Origin: Mucilaginibacter segetis
GTDB taxonomy: Bacteria > Bacteroidota > Bacteroidia > Sphingobacteriales > Sphingobacteriaceae
Reading direction: 5' to 3'
DNA length: 64,000 nt
Assembly (NCBI RefSeq): GCF_016522075.1
Contig: NZ_JAEHFW010000001.1
Span: forward strand, 1,240,001 to 1,304,000
In this document: one piece after another, positions 19,500 through 28,151 of the stretch
Numbering within the stretch: the first letter of the stretch is position 1
Layout: every line of letters starts with the position of its first letter
The notes under the pieces: model-generated
Databases searched by the model: none
The model's input: only the letters and a program-made list of their open reading frames with translations
Told to the model about the DNA's origin: nothing
Made by a program: the position numbers and the translations under genes

Positions 19500-20180
19500 C
19501 TATTTAATCTCTTCTAATTTAACACCTAAAATTTCTTCCAGGTTTGCTTTCGCCGTTAACATTGCCAGTTCTGCCTGTACTTTGTATGACCCTTGATTGT
19601 AAAGGCTGGTTAAAGCCTCATTATATATCTGAAAGGTGGTTTCGCCTTTCTCAAACGAATATTTTAACTGCTTAACCGCCGTTTCGCCGTCTAAAACGGC
19701 ACTTGCACGTACACGTAATTCTGCCTGCGATTCTAAATACGCGAAATATAGTCTTTTTACCTGAGCTTCTATACTCAGCAGGTATTCCTGTTGCTGGTAC
19801 TGTGCAACATTTAAACTTTCACGGGCGCTATGCACGGCCGATGGTTTAGAAAGCAACTGCCCGATATTGACAGAAATACTTAACTGATAACCGTTAAAAA
19901 TAGTAGGTGTAATAAGATTGAGCGAGTTTTTGGGGCTATATATATAGGATGCTGTAAAGGCATCAAGCCATAATGCTTTTGATTGATTAAGGGCACTTTT
20001 AGCTATAGCTACCTGGCTCTGGCGAACTTTAACCTCGGGATAATTTTTTTTAGCTATGGCTATTAGTTTTTCGAGATAAGGATATGAAATATCTGAGATG
20101 AAGCTTTCCTGTGCACGTAATTCATTTCCTGAAAATAGTAGGAACAGGATAAGGCCAAATAATTTCAATTTTTTGTTCAT
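19500..20180 (-). CDS. Half-length TolC/OEP-like outer-membrane protein
   Basis: A 226-residue exported protein. Residues 1-23 are a signal peptide ending RAQ. The rest matches one outer-membrane efflux repeat: two long helices (AIAKKNYPEVKVRQSQVAIA and SAVHSARESLNVAQYQQQEY), a strand pair around residues 75-105, then helices to ANLEEILGVKLEEIK. Normal TolC-family subunits carry two such repeats in about 420-480 residues, so this has one. It stands where a Wza-type export porin would be expected; no Wza is present. It might assemble with twice the usual subunit number, or serve only as a periplasmic adaptor. Frame and ends look intact, so it is not an obvious truncation. Confidence 0.8.
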   Translation of the reverse strand: MNKKLKLFGLILFLLFSGNELRAQESFISDISYPYLEKLIAIAKKNYPEVKVRQSQVAIAKSALNQSKALWLDAFTASYIYSPKNSLNLITPTIFNGYQLSISVNIGQLLSKPSAVHSARESLNVAQYQQQEYLLSIEAQVKRLYFAYLESQAELRVRASAVLDGETAVKQLKYSFEKGETTFQIYNEALTSLYNQGSYKVQAELAMLTAKANLEEILGVKLEEIK

Positions 20181-20186
20181 TTTTTT

Positions 20187-21278
20187 TTAAACTTTTTCTT
20201 TTTGAAATAAAGCAGGTATAGTACCGATAATGATCTTCACATCCAACCAAAAGGAATATTTTTGCGCATAAAAATTATCCAGTTTTTTGCGCTCCCGTTC
20301 CGACATTTCTTCCTTTCCTCGCTTGCTTATCTGCCATAAGCCGGTTAACCCTGCCGGCCCTAAAAACCTCATAGACCATTCATTAGAGGTGAGCATTTCT
20401 GCTTCGTAAACAGGTAAAGGCCTGTTACCCACTACAGACATATCGCCTCTTAATATATTGAATAGCTGAGGTAATTCATCAAGGCTCGAATTTCGTAAAA
20501 ACTGACCCAATTTTGTTATTCGAGGATCATTTTTTATTTTAACAAATGCAGCTTTTTTTCCGGTTGCCCCCTCGTCGGCATATTGATTATGCGACGATAA
20601 TTGTTCAAGCAATTGGTCGGCATCTGTACGCATTGATCGGAATTTATAAAAATCAAAAACCTTGTAGCCTGTACCTACGCGTTTGCTTTTATAAAATATA
20701 GGCCCTTTTGAATCAAGCTTTATGGCGATAGCGATGATCAGGAATAAAGGGGATAAAAATAACATCATCATGCCTGATATAAATAGGTCAAGCATGCGTT
20801 TACCAAGAGGAACTTCATAAGTGATGTCAACCTCTTTAGAAAGTTCAAGCAGTTTTGGCTTGATGAGTTTGAATTTCACCAGGAAGTTAAGCCGCTCCCT
20901 GAGATCTGAGGTAGGAAAAGGGTAGGTATAAAAATCATGCAATTTCATCTGCATGGCTTTTTGCACTAAACGTTTGTCGGCCCGGGTCGATAGCATTATT
21001 ACGATAAGGCCGTTCATTAAAAAATTTTCTTTTAATTTTTCAACAAGCAAAAAACATTTTTCTTCCTTATCAACTTCCACCAATATAATATCCGGAACAG
21101 AAAGGATAGACTGTTCGCCCAGATATTCTTCCAGATCTTTAAGCGTATCGTTAAAAACAATTCGGAAGTTTTCGCCCAGATCGTTAAAGATCAGATCCTT
21201 AAGTTCAAGGCCTGCATAAGCAACCCTGATATGGGCGCCTGAGTTTTCGTTCCAATCAGTTGCCGTCCGATTCATCAT
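20187..21278 (-). CDS. Receiver-like domain fused to polyprenyl-phosphate sugar-1-phosphate transferase
   Basis: A 363-residue fusion. Residues 16-135 have the fold pattern of a receiver domain, but the phosphoacceptor position in DIILVEV is Glu68 and the conserved Lys before Pro is Tyr (FYTYPF), so it is a pseudo-receiver. Residues 155-363 are a bacterial sugar transferase (PF02397): GKRMLDLFISG with a membrane helix, KSKRVGTGYKVFDFYKFRSM, LRNSSLDELPQLFNIL, GDMSVVGNRPLP, and a C-terminal WLDVKII. It moves a sugar-phosphate from a nucleotide sugar to undecaprenyl phosphate, the committed step of the glycan. Its start overlaps the response regulator gene by 23 bases, so the two are coupled. 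Confidence 0.9.
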   Translation of the reverse strand: MMNRTATDWNENSGAHIRVAYAGLELKDLIFNDLGENFRIVFNDTLKDLEEYLGEQSILSVPDIILVEVDKEEKCFLLVEKLKENFLMNGLIVIMLSTRADKRLVQKAMQMKLHDFYTYPFPTSDLRERLNFLVKFKLIKPKLLELSKEVDITYEVPLGKRMLDLFISGMMMLFLSPLFLIIAIAIKLDSKGPIFYKSKRVGTGYKVFDFYKFRSMRTDADQLLEQLSSHNQYADEGATGKKAAFVKIKNDPRITKLGQFLRNSSLDELPQLFNILRGDMSVVGNRPLPVYEAEMLTSNEWSMRFLGPAGLTGLWQISKRGKEEMSERERKKLDNFYAQKYSFWLDVKIIIGTIPALFQKEKV

Positions 21279-21645
21279 ATATTTCCAGCGCTTTATTTAT
21301 AGCTGATTTTAAGGTTGTAGGATTAAAAGGCTTATGTATATAGGCATCAACCTTAAAAGGCATGTTAGCCACCTGTTCGTCCAGGTCATAAGCTGCGGAT
21401 AATAAAATAACAGGTGTGTTGCGGTAATACCCGCTTACCTTTACATTTTTAATAAATGATTGTCCGTCAAAATAGGGCATCTGCAGATCCGAAATTATTA
21501 ATTGCGGCATGTTGCCGTCTTCAAGCCAGCCAAAAGCCTCAATGCCATTATTTTTAACCACTATATCGTACTCCTTTGAAAGAATAAAGTTAAGTAGCTT
21601 TAATATGCTTAAATCATCATCAACAATTAGTAACTTTTTCTTCAT
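21256..21645 (-). CDS. Single-domain response regulator
   Basis: A 129-residue receiver domain with no output domain. All catalytic residues are present: the acidic triad at Asp9-Asp11, phosphoacceptor Asp53 in ISDLQMP, Ser83 and Lys105 in IHKPF. It is the first gene of the glycan operon and overlaps the pseudo-receiver/sugar transferase gene by 23 bases. A control role on the initiating transferase, for example by receiver-receiver pairing, is an inference. No histidine kinase is encoded nearby. Confidence 0.9.
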   Translation of the reverse strand: MKKKLLIVDDDLSILKLLNFILSKEYDIVVKNNGIEAFGWLEDGNMPQLIISDLQMPYFDGQSFIKNVKVSGYYRNTPVILLSAAYDLDEQVANMPFKVDAYIHKPFNPTTLKSAINKALEIYDESDGN

Positions 21646-21928
21646 GCTGATTGTTATATTATATACTGCAATAAATATTATCTGTTAAAACGCTGAAAAC
21701 TCTACCTGCGTAGTTCTATAATGTCAAAAGCCATTCCAAACATTAATAATGTGATTACTATGCTGAGGTAAGCGAGCGGTATTTTTATTAAAAGTAGAGT
21801 AAATTTTTAGAACCTGACTTTATTTTATGCATATTGAACTGCTATTGTTAATAAATATATAATTGTGGATTATTAATTATAGTGTTTTACGTAAAAATAG
21901 CTCATAAGTTATCATCCTTTTAAATTAT

Positions 21929-23428
21929 ATGCAAAAATACTTTATTGGAATTGATTTAGGCACCGGCAGCACTAAGGCCGTCGCGATTGACGTTACGGGT
22001 AAAATTCTCTACACCACCCAATATCATTACCCAACTAATAACCCCAACCCGGGCTATAGTGAGCAAGATCCGGAGTTGGTTTGGGAAGCCTTTATAAATG
22101 CTGTAAACGATGTTACAAATAAATTAAATTATCCGCCCACTGCTGTAAGTTTCAGCAGCGCTATGCACAGTATAGCCCCGGTAAATGAGGATGGTAAATC
22201 CCTGATGAATATGATGACCTGGGCTGATGGCAGGAGCGGTGATATTGCTGTTAATATTCTGAAGTCGGGGAAAGGGGAGGACATTTACCGCCATACCGGA
22301 ACAGCTATTTACGCCATGTCGCCTTTATGCAAGATTATCTGGTTAAAACAAAACGAACCTGAGCTTTTCAATAAAGCCCGTAAATTTATTTCTATAAAAG
22401 AATATATATGGTATAAACTTTTTGGGGTATTTGAGGTGGATTACTCCATTGCTTCGGCTACAGGTTTGTTTGATATTTTAGAACTGACATGGTACAAAGC
22501 ATCTCTCGAACTTGCAGGAATATCAGCTAACCAATTGTCAAATCCGGTTAATACTGATCATAAACGTAATTTAAACGCAACCAGCAATCAGTTGCCGGGC
22601 ATTAGTATGAGTACCGCTTTTATCATAGGTGCCAGTGACGGTTGTTGCGCTAATTTAGGTGGCAACGCTATAGGCAACGCAGTAGCGGCGCTCACTATTG
22701 GCACAAGCGGGGCAGTAAGGGTAGGCAGTAACAGGCCGGTGTATAATTACCAAGCCATGACCTTTAACTATTTGCTTAATAAAAAAACATTTATTTGTGG
22801 CGGGGCGGTAAATAACGGTGGCGCTGCGGTCGACTGGCTGCTGAAAGACTTTTTGAAAAAAGAGCATGTTTCTACTGAAGATTACAAGCGATTATTTAAG
22901 ATGGTAGACGCCGTATCTCCCGGAAGTAATGGTATGGTTTTTTTGCCATACCTGTATGGTGAAAGGGCTCCCATATGGGATACCAAAAGCTCTGGTGCTT
23001 TTATAAATATTAATGCTAAACATCAGCAGCAGCATTTTTTACGGGCAGCTTTAGAGGGTATCTGTTTTGCTCTGAATGACGTATTAAAAGCCGTGGAAGA
23101 ATCATCAGAACAGGTAAAGGAAATTGTGATAAGCGGTGGATTTATATCATCGCCGGTTTGGGTACAGTTACTTGCCGATATTACGGGGAAGAAGTTAGTG
23201 TTGCTACAGTCGGAAGATTCATCAGCAATAGGGGCGATATTTTTAGCTATGGAGGCTTTAGGTGTTGATACTCAATTCATCCATTCTAAAGAAGCATCTA
23301 ATCGTGATGTTATTACTCCCGATATGCATAATCATCTGTTATACAATAAGATATTTCCGGTTTATAAAAGATTATATGCCGATCTGAAATCGTCAATGCA
23401 TCAGTTGAATACTATTAGCAACGAATGA
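21929..23428 (+). CDS. FGGY-family carbohydrate kinase (gluconokinase-like)
   Basis: A 499-residue sugar kinase. The N-terminal ATP-binding strand IGIDLGTGSTKAVAID, the substrate-side Asp in MTWADGRS, and the C-terminal phosphate loop ISGGFISSPVW are all present. The segment TGTAIYAMSPLCKIIWL resembles the gluconokinase branch (TGCPxHPMYPLxK-type) more than glycerol kinase. It would phosphorylate gluconate or a related polyol at the cost of ATP. It stands alone, divergent from the glycan operon, with 283 bases of shared upstream DNA in which no clear promoter motif was seen. Xylulokinase is the alternative. Confidence 0.85.
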   Translation: MQKYFIGIDLGTGSTKAVAIDVTGKILYTTQYHYPTNNPNPGYSEQDPELVWEAFINAVNDVTNKLNYPPTAVSFSSAMHSIAPVNEDGKSLMNMMTWADGRSGDIAVNILKSGKGEDIYRHTGTAIYAMSPLCKIIWLKQNEPELFNKARKFISIKEYIWYKLFGVFEVDYSIASATGLFDILELTWYKASLELAGISANQLSNPVNTDHKRNLNATSNQLPGISMSTAFIIGASDGCCANLGGNAIGNAVAALTIGTSGAVRVGSNRPVYNYQAMTFNYLLNKKTFICGGAVNNGGAAVDWLLKDFLKKEHVSTEDYKRLFKMVDAVSPGSNGMVFLPYLYGERAPIWDTKSSGAFININAKHQQQHFLRAALEGICFALNDVLKAVEESSEQVKEIVISGGFISSPVWVQLLADITGKKLVLLQSEDSSAIGAIFLAMEALGVDTQFIHSKEASNRDVITPDMHNHLLYNKIFPVYKRLYADLKSSMHQLNTISNE

Positions 23429-23440
23429 TAACATTGCAGT

Positions 23441-23845
23441 CTATCGTATCATAACCCCGGGCTTATTAATCATGGGCAATTTGATAAAATTATCATCTAC
23501 TATACTTTCTGGCAGGAAGATGAATTTTTTGTCAAAAATGTCGCGGCCAATGTAGTAGCTCAACCAATATTCATTATTCAAACCAAAGGTTTGCTCGTCT
23601 ATAGGCTCTATTAGTTTGTACGACTGCGGGCTGATAGCAGGAAAAGAATGTCTTAATACAGATGTTTTTACCAGTTCGCCATCTTTTTCGCCATATCCTT
23701 TTGAGGTGACCAGTACATTCTCAATAGGCTCATTTTTAAGGTTGATCAGGTAAACATACCATACTTTGCTCTCCACATTCTCGCTCTCTAATGCTACAGC
23801 TATGGCGATATCCTTTACTATGTTTTCGGGCAGGTCTTTGATCAT
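23441..23845 (-). CDS. Conserved hypothetical protein
   Basis: A 134-residue protein with no signal peptide or membrane segment. It has alternating beta-strand patterns (KVWYVYLINLKNEPIENVLV, HSFPAISPQSYKLIEPID, EYWLSYYIGRDIFDKKFIF), suggesting a compact beta-sandwich. It lies 66 bases after topA in the same direction and converges on the FGGY kinase with 12 bases between stops. Codon use matches its neighbours. No function is recognised. Confidence 0.75.
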   Translation of the reverse strand: MIKDLPENIVKDIAIAVALESENVESKVWYVYLINLKNEPIENVLVTSKGYGEKDGELVKTSVLRHSFPAISPQSYKLIEPIDEQTFGLNNEYWLSYYIGRDIFDKKFIFLPESIVDDNFIKLPMINKPGVMIR

Positions 23846-23911
23846 TTTTAATGCTTTTAATTAAAACAGAGATTAGTTAATATTTTAACTGACCCTAATT
23901 ATCCGCGTCTG

Positions 23912-26260
23912 CTATTTCTTCTTAGCAAATTTTCTGCCTGATTTTTTTGGGGCTTTTTCGGCCGCATCAGCCAAAGCTTTACATTCTTCAAAAGTTAAGG
24001 ATGCCGGATCTTTATCTTTGGGTATCTTAACATTTTGTTTGCCAAATTCAATATAAGGGCCCCATCTGCCATTCAGCACCTTTACAGTAGGGTCTTCGTC
24101 AAAGGTTTTTATCAGTTTCTCGGCGTCTTTTTTGCGTTTGGCATTTATTAACTCTATGGCTTGTTCTTCAGTAACGTCAAGCGGATCTATTTCTTTAGGT
24201 AAAGATACAAAGGCTCCGTTATGGCTAATATACGGTCCGAAACGGCCAATAGCAACCTTCATTACTTTGCCCTCAAACTCACCAACCGCTTTAGGAAGTT
24301 TAAATAATTCCAGTGCTTCCTCTAAAGTTATAGTTTCTATACTCTGTCCTGTTCTCAGGCTGGCATATAATGGCTTTTCTTCATTTTCATTATCCGTATT
24401 ACTTTCACCAACTTGTACAAACGGACCGTAACGGCCTATTCGTACCGATACTTTTTTGCCATTTTCGGGATGTACGCCCAATTCCCGTTCGCCTGTAGCT
24501 TTATCTGCAGTTTGTATAGTGCTTTCTACATCTTTATGAAAAGGAGCATAAAAGGTGCGGATCATCTCTGTCCAGTCCTTTAGCCCCTGGGCAATCTCAT
24601 CAAATTCCTTTTCCACATTCGCGGTAAAATGGAAATCCACTATCCCGTTAAAATACTGTACCAGAAAATCGTTTACAACAGCGCCTATATCAGTAGGTGA
24701 TAATTTACCCCGTTCCGCGCCAGTTGTTTCTGTTTTAGTTTCGCGGGTAATATTGCTGTTGCTTAAGGTTAACACTTCATACGCCCTTTGTTTTCCTTCT
24801 CGTTCTTCCTTAACCACATATCCGCGGTTTTGTATGGTGGAAATGGTAGGAGCATAGGTAGACGGGCGGCCAATACCCAATTCCTCTAATTTTTTTACTA
24901 AACTGGCTTCAGTGTACCTTGCAGGCGGGCGCGAAAACCTCTGAACGGCTGTCATCTCCTGCAAATCCAATAATTGCCCTTTACTTAATGGTGGCAAAAT
25001 CGCATTGTCATTGTCAAGGCTGTTGTTGTCGTCCTCGTCATCATCATCTGCCGATTCCAGATAAACCTTTAAAAACCCGTCAAATTTCATCACCTCACCA
25101 TTAGCGGTCAGTTCCTCTTTACGGGTAGATATGCTGATCTTAGCCACTGTTTTTTCAAACTGCGCCTCGCTCATTTGCGATGCTATGGCACGCTTCCATA
25201 TCAGTTCATATAATCGCTTTTCCGAAGAATCACCCTCAATAGTGTGTTTGTCAAAATAGGTTGGCCTTATGGCTTCGTGTGCTTCCTGTGCGCCTGCGCT
25301 TTTGGTTTTATAGGTGCGCTTTTGGTAGTATTTATCTCCATAGGCAGTTACTATTTCCGCACGGGCCGCGTCTATAGCAGTATCCGACAGGTTAACCGAG
25401 TCGGTACGCATATAGGTAATATTACCGGCTTCATACAGCTTTTGTGCCACTGTCATGGTGCGTGATACAGAAAAACCCAGTTTGCGGCTGGCCTCCTGTT
25501 GTAAGGTTGACGTGGTGAAAGGTGCCGCTGGCGAACGTTTAGCTGGTTTTGTCTCTAACGACCGTATCTCAAAAATGGCTTTGATACAATCCTGCAGAAA
25601 TTTTTCGGCATCTTCCTGTTTGCTGAAACGCTCTGCTAAGTCGGCCTTAAAGGAGTTTTTACCTTTATCAAATATGGCCGTTATTTTATAGGCGGCTTCT
25701 GACTGAAACTTATTGATCTCTCTTTCGCGGTCAACTATCAGACGTACCGCGACAGATTGTACACGCCCCGCAGATAATGACGGTTTTACTTTTTTCCATA
25801 ACACCGGGGAAAGTTCGAAACCTACCAACCTGTCCAATACACGGCGGGCCTGTTGGGCATTTACCAGATTATAATCTATTTTCCGTGGATTTTCAATGGC
25901 GCGTAAAATAGCCGGTTTAGTGATCTCGTGGAACACAATGCGCCGGGTATTTACTTCTTTTAAACTTAATGTATCATAAAGGTGCCATGATATAGCTTCC
26001 CCCTCACGGTCCTCATCCGATGCGAGCCATACAAAGTCAGCTTCTTTGGCCAGTTTCTTTAACTCGCTAACCACCTGCTTTTTATCTGCCGGTACTTCGT
26101 ATTTTTGAGAGAAATTATTGTTGATATCAATAGCATCTTCCGATTTGATAAGGTCGCGGATATGACCGTAGCTCGACTTTACGGTAAAATCTTTACCAAG
26201 GTATCCTTCTATCGTTTTGGCTTTCGCCGGTGACTCAACTATAAGTAAATTTTTGGCCAT
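23912..26260 (-). CDS. topA: DNA topoisomerase I (type IA)
   Basis: A 782-residue type IA topoisomerase that relaxes negative supercoils. The Toprim domain holds LIVESPAKAKTIEGYLG (N-terminus) and the metal motif DEDREGEA (82-89). The nucleophile is Tyr283 in TYMRTDS. In place of the zinc fingers of E. coli TopA the C-terminus has three repeats with the GRxGPYI/V pattern (RIGRYGPFVQVG, AIGRFGPYISHNG, LNGRWGPYIEFG) without cysteines, as is common in Bacteroidota, and ends in a basic KKSGRKFAKKK tail. Full length. Confidence 0.97.
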   Translation of the reverse strand: MAKNLLIVESPAKAKTIEGYLGKDFTVKSSYGHIRDLIKSEDAIDINNNFSQKYEVPADKKQVVSELKKLAKEADFVWLASDEDREGEAISWHLYDTLSLKEVNTRRIVFHEITKPAILRAIENPRKIDYNLVNAQQARRVLDRLVGFELSPVLWKKVKPSLSAGRVQSVAVRLIVDREREINKFQSEAAYKITAIFDKGKNSFKADLAERFSKQEDAEKFLQDCIKAIFEIRSLETKPAKRSPAAPFTTSTLQQEASRKLGFSVSRTMTVAQKLYEAGNITYMRTDSVNLSDTAIDAARAEIVTAYGDKYYQKRTYKTKSAGAQEAHEAIRPTYFDKHTIEGDSSEKRLYELIWKRAIASQMSEAQFEKTVAKISISTRKEELTANGEVMKFDGFLKVYLESADDDDEDDNNSLDNDNAILPPLSKGQLLDLQEMTAVQRFSRPPARYTEASLVKKLEELGIGRPSTYAPTISTIQNRGYVVKEEREGKQRAYEVLTLSNSNITRETKTETTGAERGKLSPTDIGAVVNDFLVQYFNGIVDFHFTANVEKEFDEIAQGLKDWTEMIRTFYAPFHKDVESTIQTADKATGERELGVHPENGKKVSVRIGRYGPFVQVGESNTDNENEEKPLYASLRTGQSIETITLEEALELFKLPKAVGEFEGKVMKVAIGRFGPYISHNGAFVSLPKEIDPLDVTEEQAIELINAKRKKDAEKLIKTFDEDPTVKVLNGRWGPYIEFGKQNVKIPKDKDPASLTFEECKALADAAEKAPKKSGRKFAKKK

Positions 26261-26472
26261 TAAGTGCTTGTTTTTTGCAAATAAAACATAAAATGCATCA
26301 GAAACGCAAATTATTTATGCGGTTTAAATATTTTGAAGCCTATAAAGCTGCAAGAATTTTTAGCGGGAAATGTTTTAACGTAAAGTATTAAATTACATTA
26401 ACCGCAACAATTTGGATAAATAAATATCACTTAATGGCAGTCCCTGTTACGCAATATTTATTTAAGAATAAC

Positions 26473-27561
26473 TCAAATTAAAAATCCGCCGCCCAGCAGA
26501 TCGCTGCCTTCATAAAATACAGCTGACTGGCCCGGGGCTATACCCGATACCATGTGGTCAAAAGTTACCTTCATATGGTCGCCTATTTGTACTATCGAGC
26601 TTTCAGTGCCGGCATCCTTATACCTGATCTTAGTTACCGCACTAATTGGTTCGCTTATGCTTTCGTATTTTACAAGGTTAAGGTTACGCACCCATGCTTC
26701 TTTACGTTCCAATTCATCAGCCATGCCTAATGTTACCGTATTGGTTTCAGGTTGTATATGTGTAACAAACATGGGTTTACCCAAAGCAATGCCTAAACCT
26801 TTACGCTGCCCTATGGTATAGAACGGATATCCCTGATGTTTACCTACAACGGTGCCGTCTGTCAGTACAAAATTACCTGCACCAACACGTTCATCGAGGT
26901 CTTCCACTTTATGCCTCAGGAACGAGCGATAATCATTATCAGGCACAAAGCATATCTCGTAGCTTTCGCTTTTGCCTGCAAGTTCCAATTGCCCCATATC
27001 AACCGCCATCTGCCGTATTTCAGGTTTAGAGAAACTGCCTAACGGAAATTTGGTGCGGGCAAGGTTTTTCTGCGAAACGCCCCATAAAACGTAAGATTGA
27101 TCTTTATTTTCGTCTTTTCCCTTAGATATTACATATCGTCCGTTATCCTGTAAACGGATGTTGGCATAGTGCCCGGTAGCAATAAATTCGCAGTCAAGTT
27201 TATCGGCGCGTTTTAACAAGGCTTCCCATTTAATATGGGTATTGCATAAAACACAGGGGTTAGGTGTACGCCCGGCAAGGTATTCGTCCACAAAGTTATC
27301 GATCACAAAATCGCCAAACTCGTTACGGATATCCAGTATATAATGCGGGAAACCATAACCCACAGCTAAAGCCCGGGCATCGTTAATGCTGTCCAGACTG
27401 CAGCAGCCTGTTTCTTTTGAGCTGCCGCCGGAAGAAGCGTAATCCCAGGTTTTCATGGTAAGCCCGATCACCTCATAGCCCTGCTCATGCAGCATAACTG
27501 CTGCTACTGAACTATCAACCCCACCGCTCATGGCCACTAATATTCTTCCGTGCTTACTCAT
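26473..27561 (-). CDS. mnmA: tRNA-specific 2-thiouridylase MnmA
   Basis: A 362-residue enzyme that makes 2-thiouridine at the wobble position of tRNA Glu, Gln and Lys. The PP-loop AMSGGVDSSVAA is near residue 10. The catalytic cysteines are in NPCVLCN (about 100) and SYEICFVPD (about 200), and the DQSYVLW motif is intact. The C-terminal beta-barrel ends SDLLGGGFLI. Full length. A TATCTTTG element lies eight bases before the ATG. Confidence 0.96.
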   Translation of the reverse strand: MSKHGRILVAMSGGVDSSVAAVMLHEQGYEVIGLTMKTWDYASSGGSSKETGCCSLDSINDARALAVGYGFPHYILDIRNEFGDFVIDNFVDEYLAGRTPNPCVLCNTHIKWEALLKRADKLDCEFIATGHYANIRLQDNGRYVISKGKDENKDQSYVLWGVSQKNLARTKFPLGSFSKPEIRQMAVDMGQLELAGKSESYEICFVPDNDYRSFLRHKVEDLDERVGAGNFVLTDGTVVGKHQGYPFYTIGQRKGLGIALGKPMFVTHIQPETNTVTLGMADELERKEAWVRNLNLVKYESISEPISAVTKIRYKDAGTESSIVQIGDHMKVTFDHMVSGIAPGQSAVFYEGSDLLGGGFLI

Positions 27562-27569
27562 ATTGGCTG

Positions 27570-27577
27570 CAAAGATA
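27570..27577 (-). promoter_or_regulatory. Candidate mnmA promoter, -7 element
   Basis: On the minus strand TATCTTTG matches TAnnTTTG exactly and is followed by GCAGCCAAT and the ATG. Transcription from it would begin almost at the start codon, giving a leaderless or near-leaderless mRNA. No TTG -33 element is seen at the right distance. Confidence 0.35.
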
Positions 27578-27719
27578 AGGTTTTAGTGTTTATGGTTGTT
27601 GCGGCTTGGGTCAGCATAGGGTAAAATGGTAATTAATGAAAAATTTGCGTGCATGACAAGCCACAAGTTTTATACATTTACTTAACATATAAAAGTTGCA
27701 AAATCACTTTAACAAAGAT

Positions 27720-28148
27720 ATGTCTATCACCCCTAACAGCATAGCGCTAAACATTATATTAGAACAACCACCTGCCGACCTTGTATATTCACTTCAAAAA
27801 GGTGCCGGCGCGAAATATGAACCGGTGCAAGTACAGTCTTCCAAAGGCGGCAACCTTGAATTTGATTTGGTTGTTGAAATTAAAGGGAATCCTGGAACGC
27901 ATGATCTGCCAGATTTTCGCGGGCCTTACGTGCAGGGGCCGGTCGGTGGCAGGTTTATTTATCTGGATATTGGCTCTTACGCAGGTGGCGGTGGTTGGAG
28001 CGGCCGCCTTAAAATACCTTTGACTGGAGTTACGTGGCAGCAAATAAATTTGGGGACCGAATTACATACCGCTGTGCCTGGCACAGGTAAAAACGGCTTG
28101 CCAAACTGTGCTACCGTTAAATCGTTTGTGGGGTGGAAGGCGAAATAA
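27720..28148 (+). CDS. DUF5990 family protein
   Basis: A 142-residue cytosolic beta-rich protein matching the DUF5990 pattern: ITLNIILEQPP-like start (IALNIILEQPPADLVYSLQKG), VVEIKGN, DFRGPYVQGPVGGRFIYLDIG and GWSGRLKIPL. An in-frame TTG exists 24 bases upstream, but the ATG at 27720 fits the family start better and was chosen. Function unknown. It is divergent from mnmA and its stop is three bases from the end of proA. Confidence 0.82.
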   Translation: MSITPNSIALNIILEQPPADLVYSLQKGAGAKYEPVQVQSSKGGNLEFDLVVEIKGNPGTHDLPDFRGPYVQGPVGGRFIYLDIGSYAGGGGWSGRLKIPLTGVTWQQINLGTELHTAVPGTGKNGLPNCATVKSFVGWKAK

Positions 28149-28151
28149 TAG

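Noticed and set aside
21702..21806. Hydrophobic 34-codon open stretch upstream of the response regulator (minus)
   Set aside because: It looks like a membrane segment (IVITLLMFGMAFDII) but has no start codon except one 13 codons from the end.
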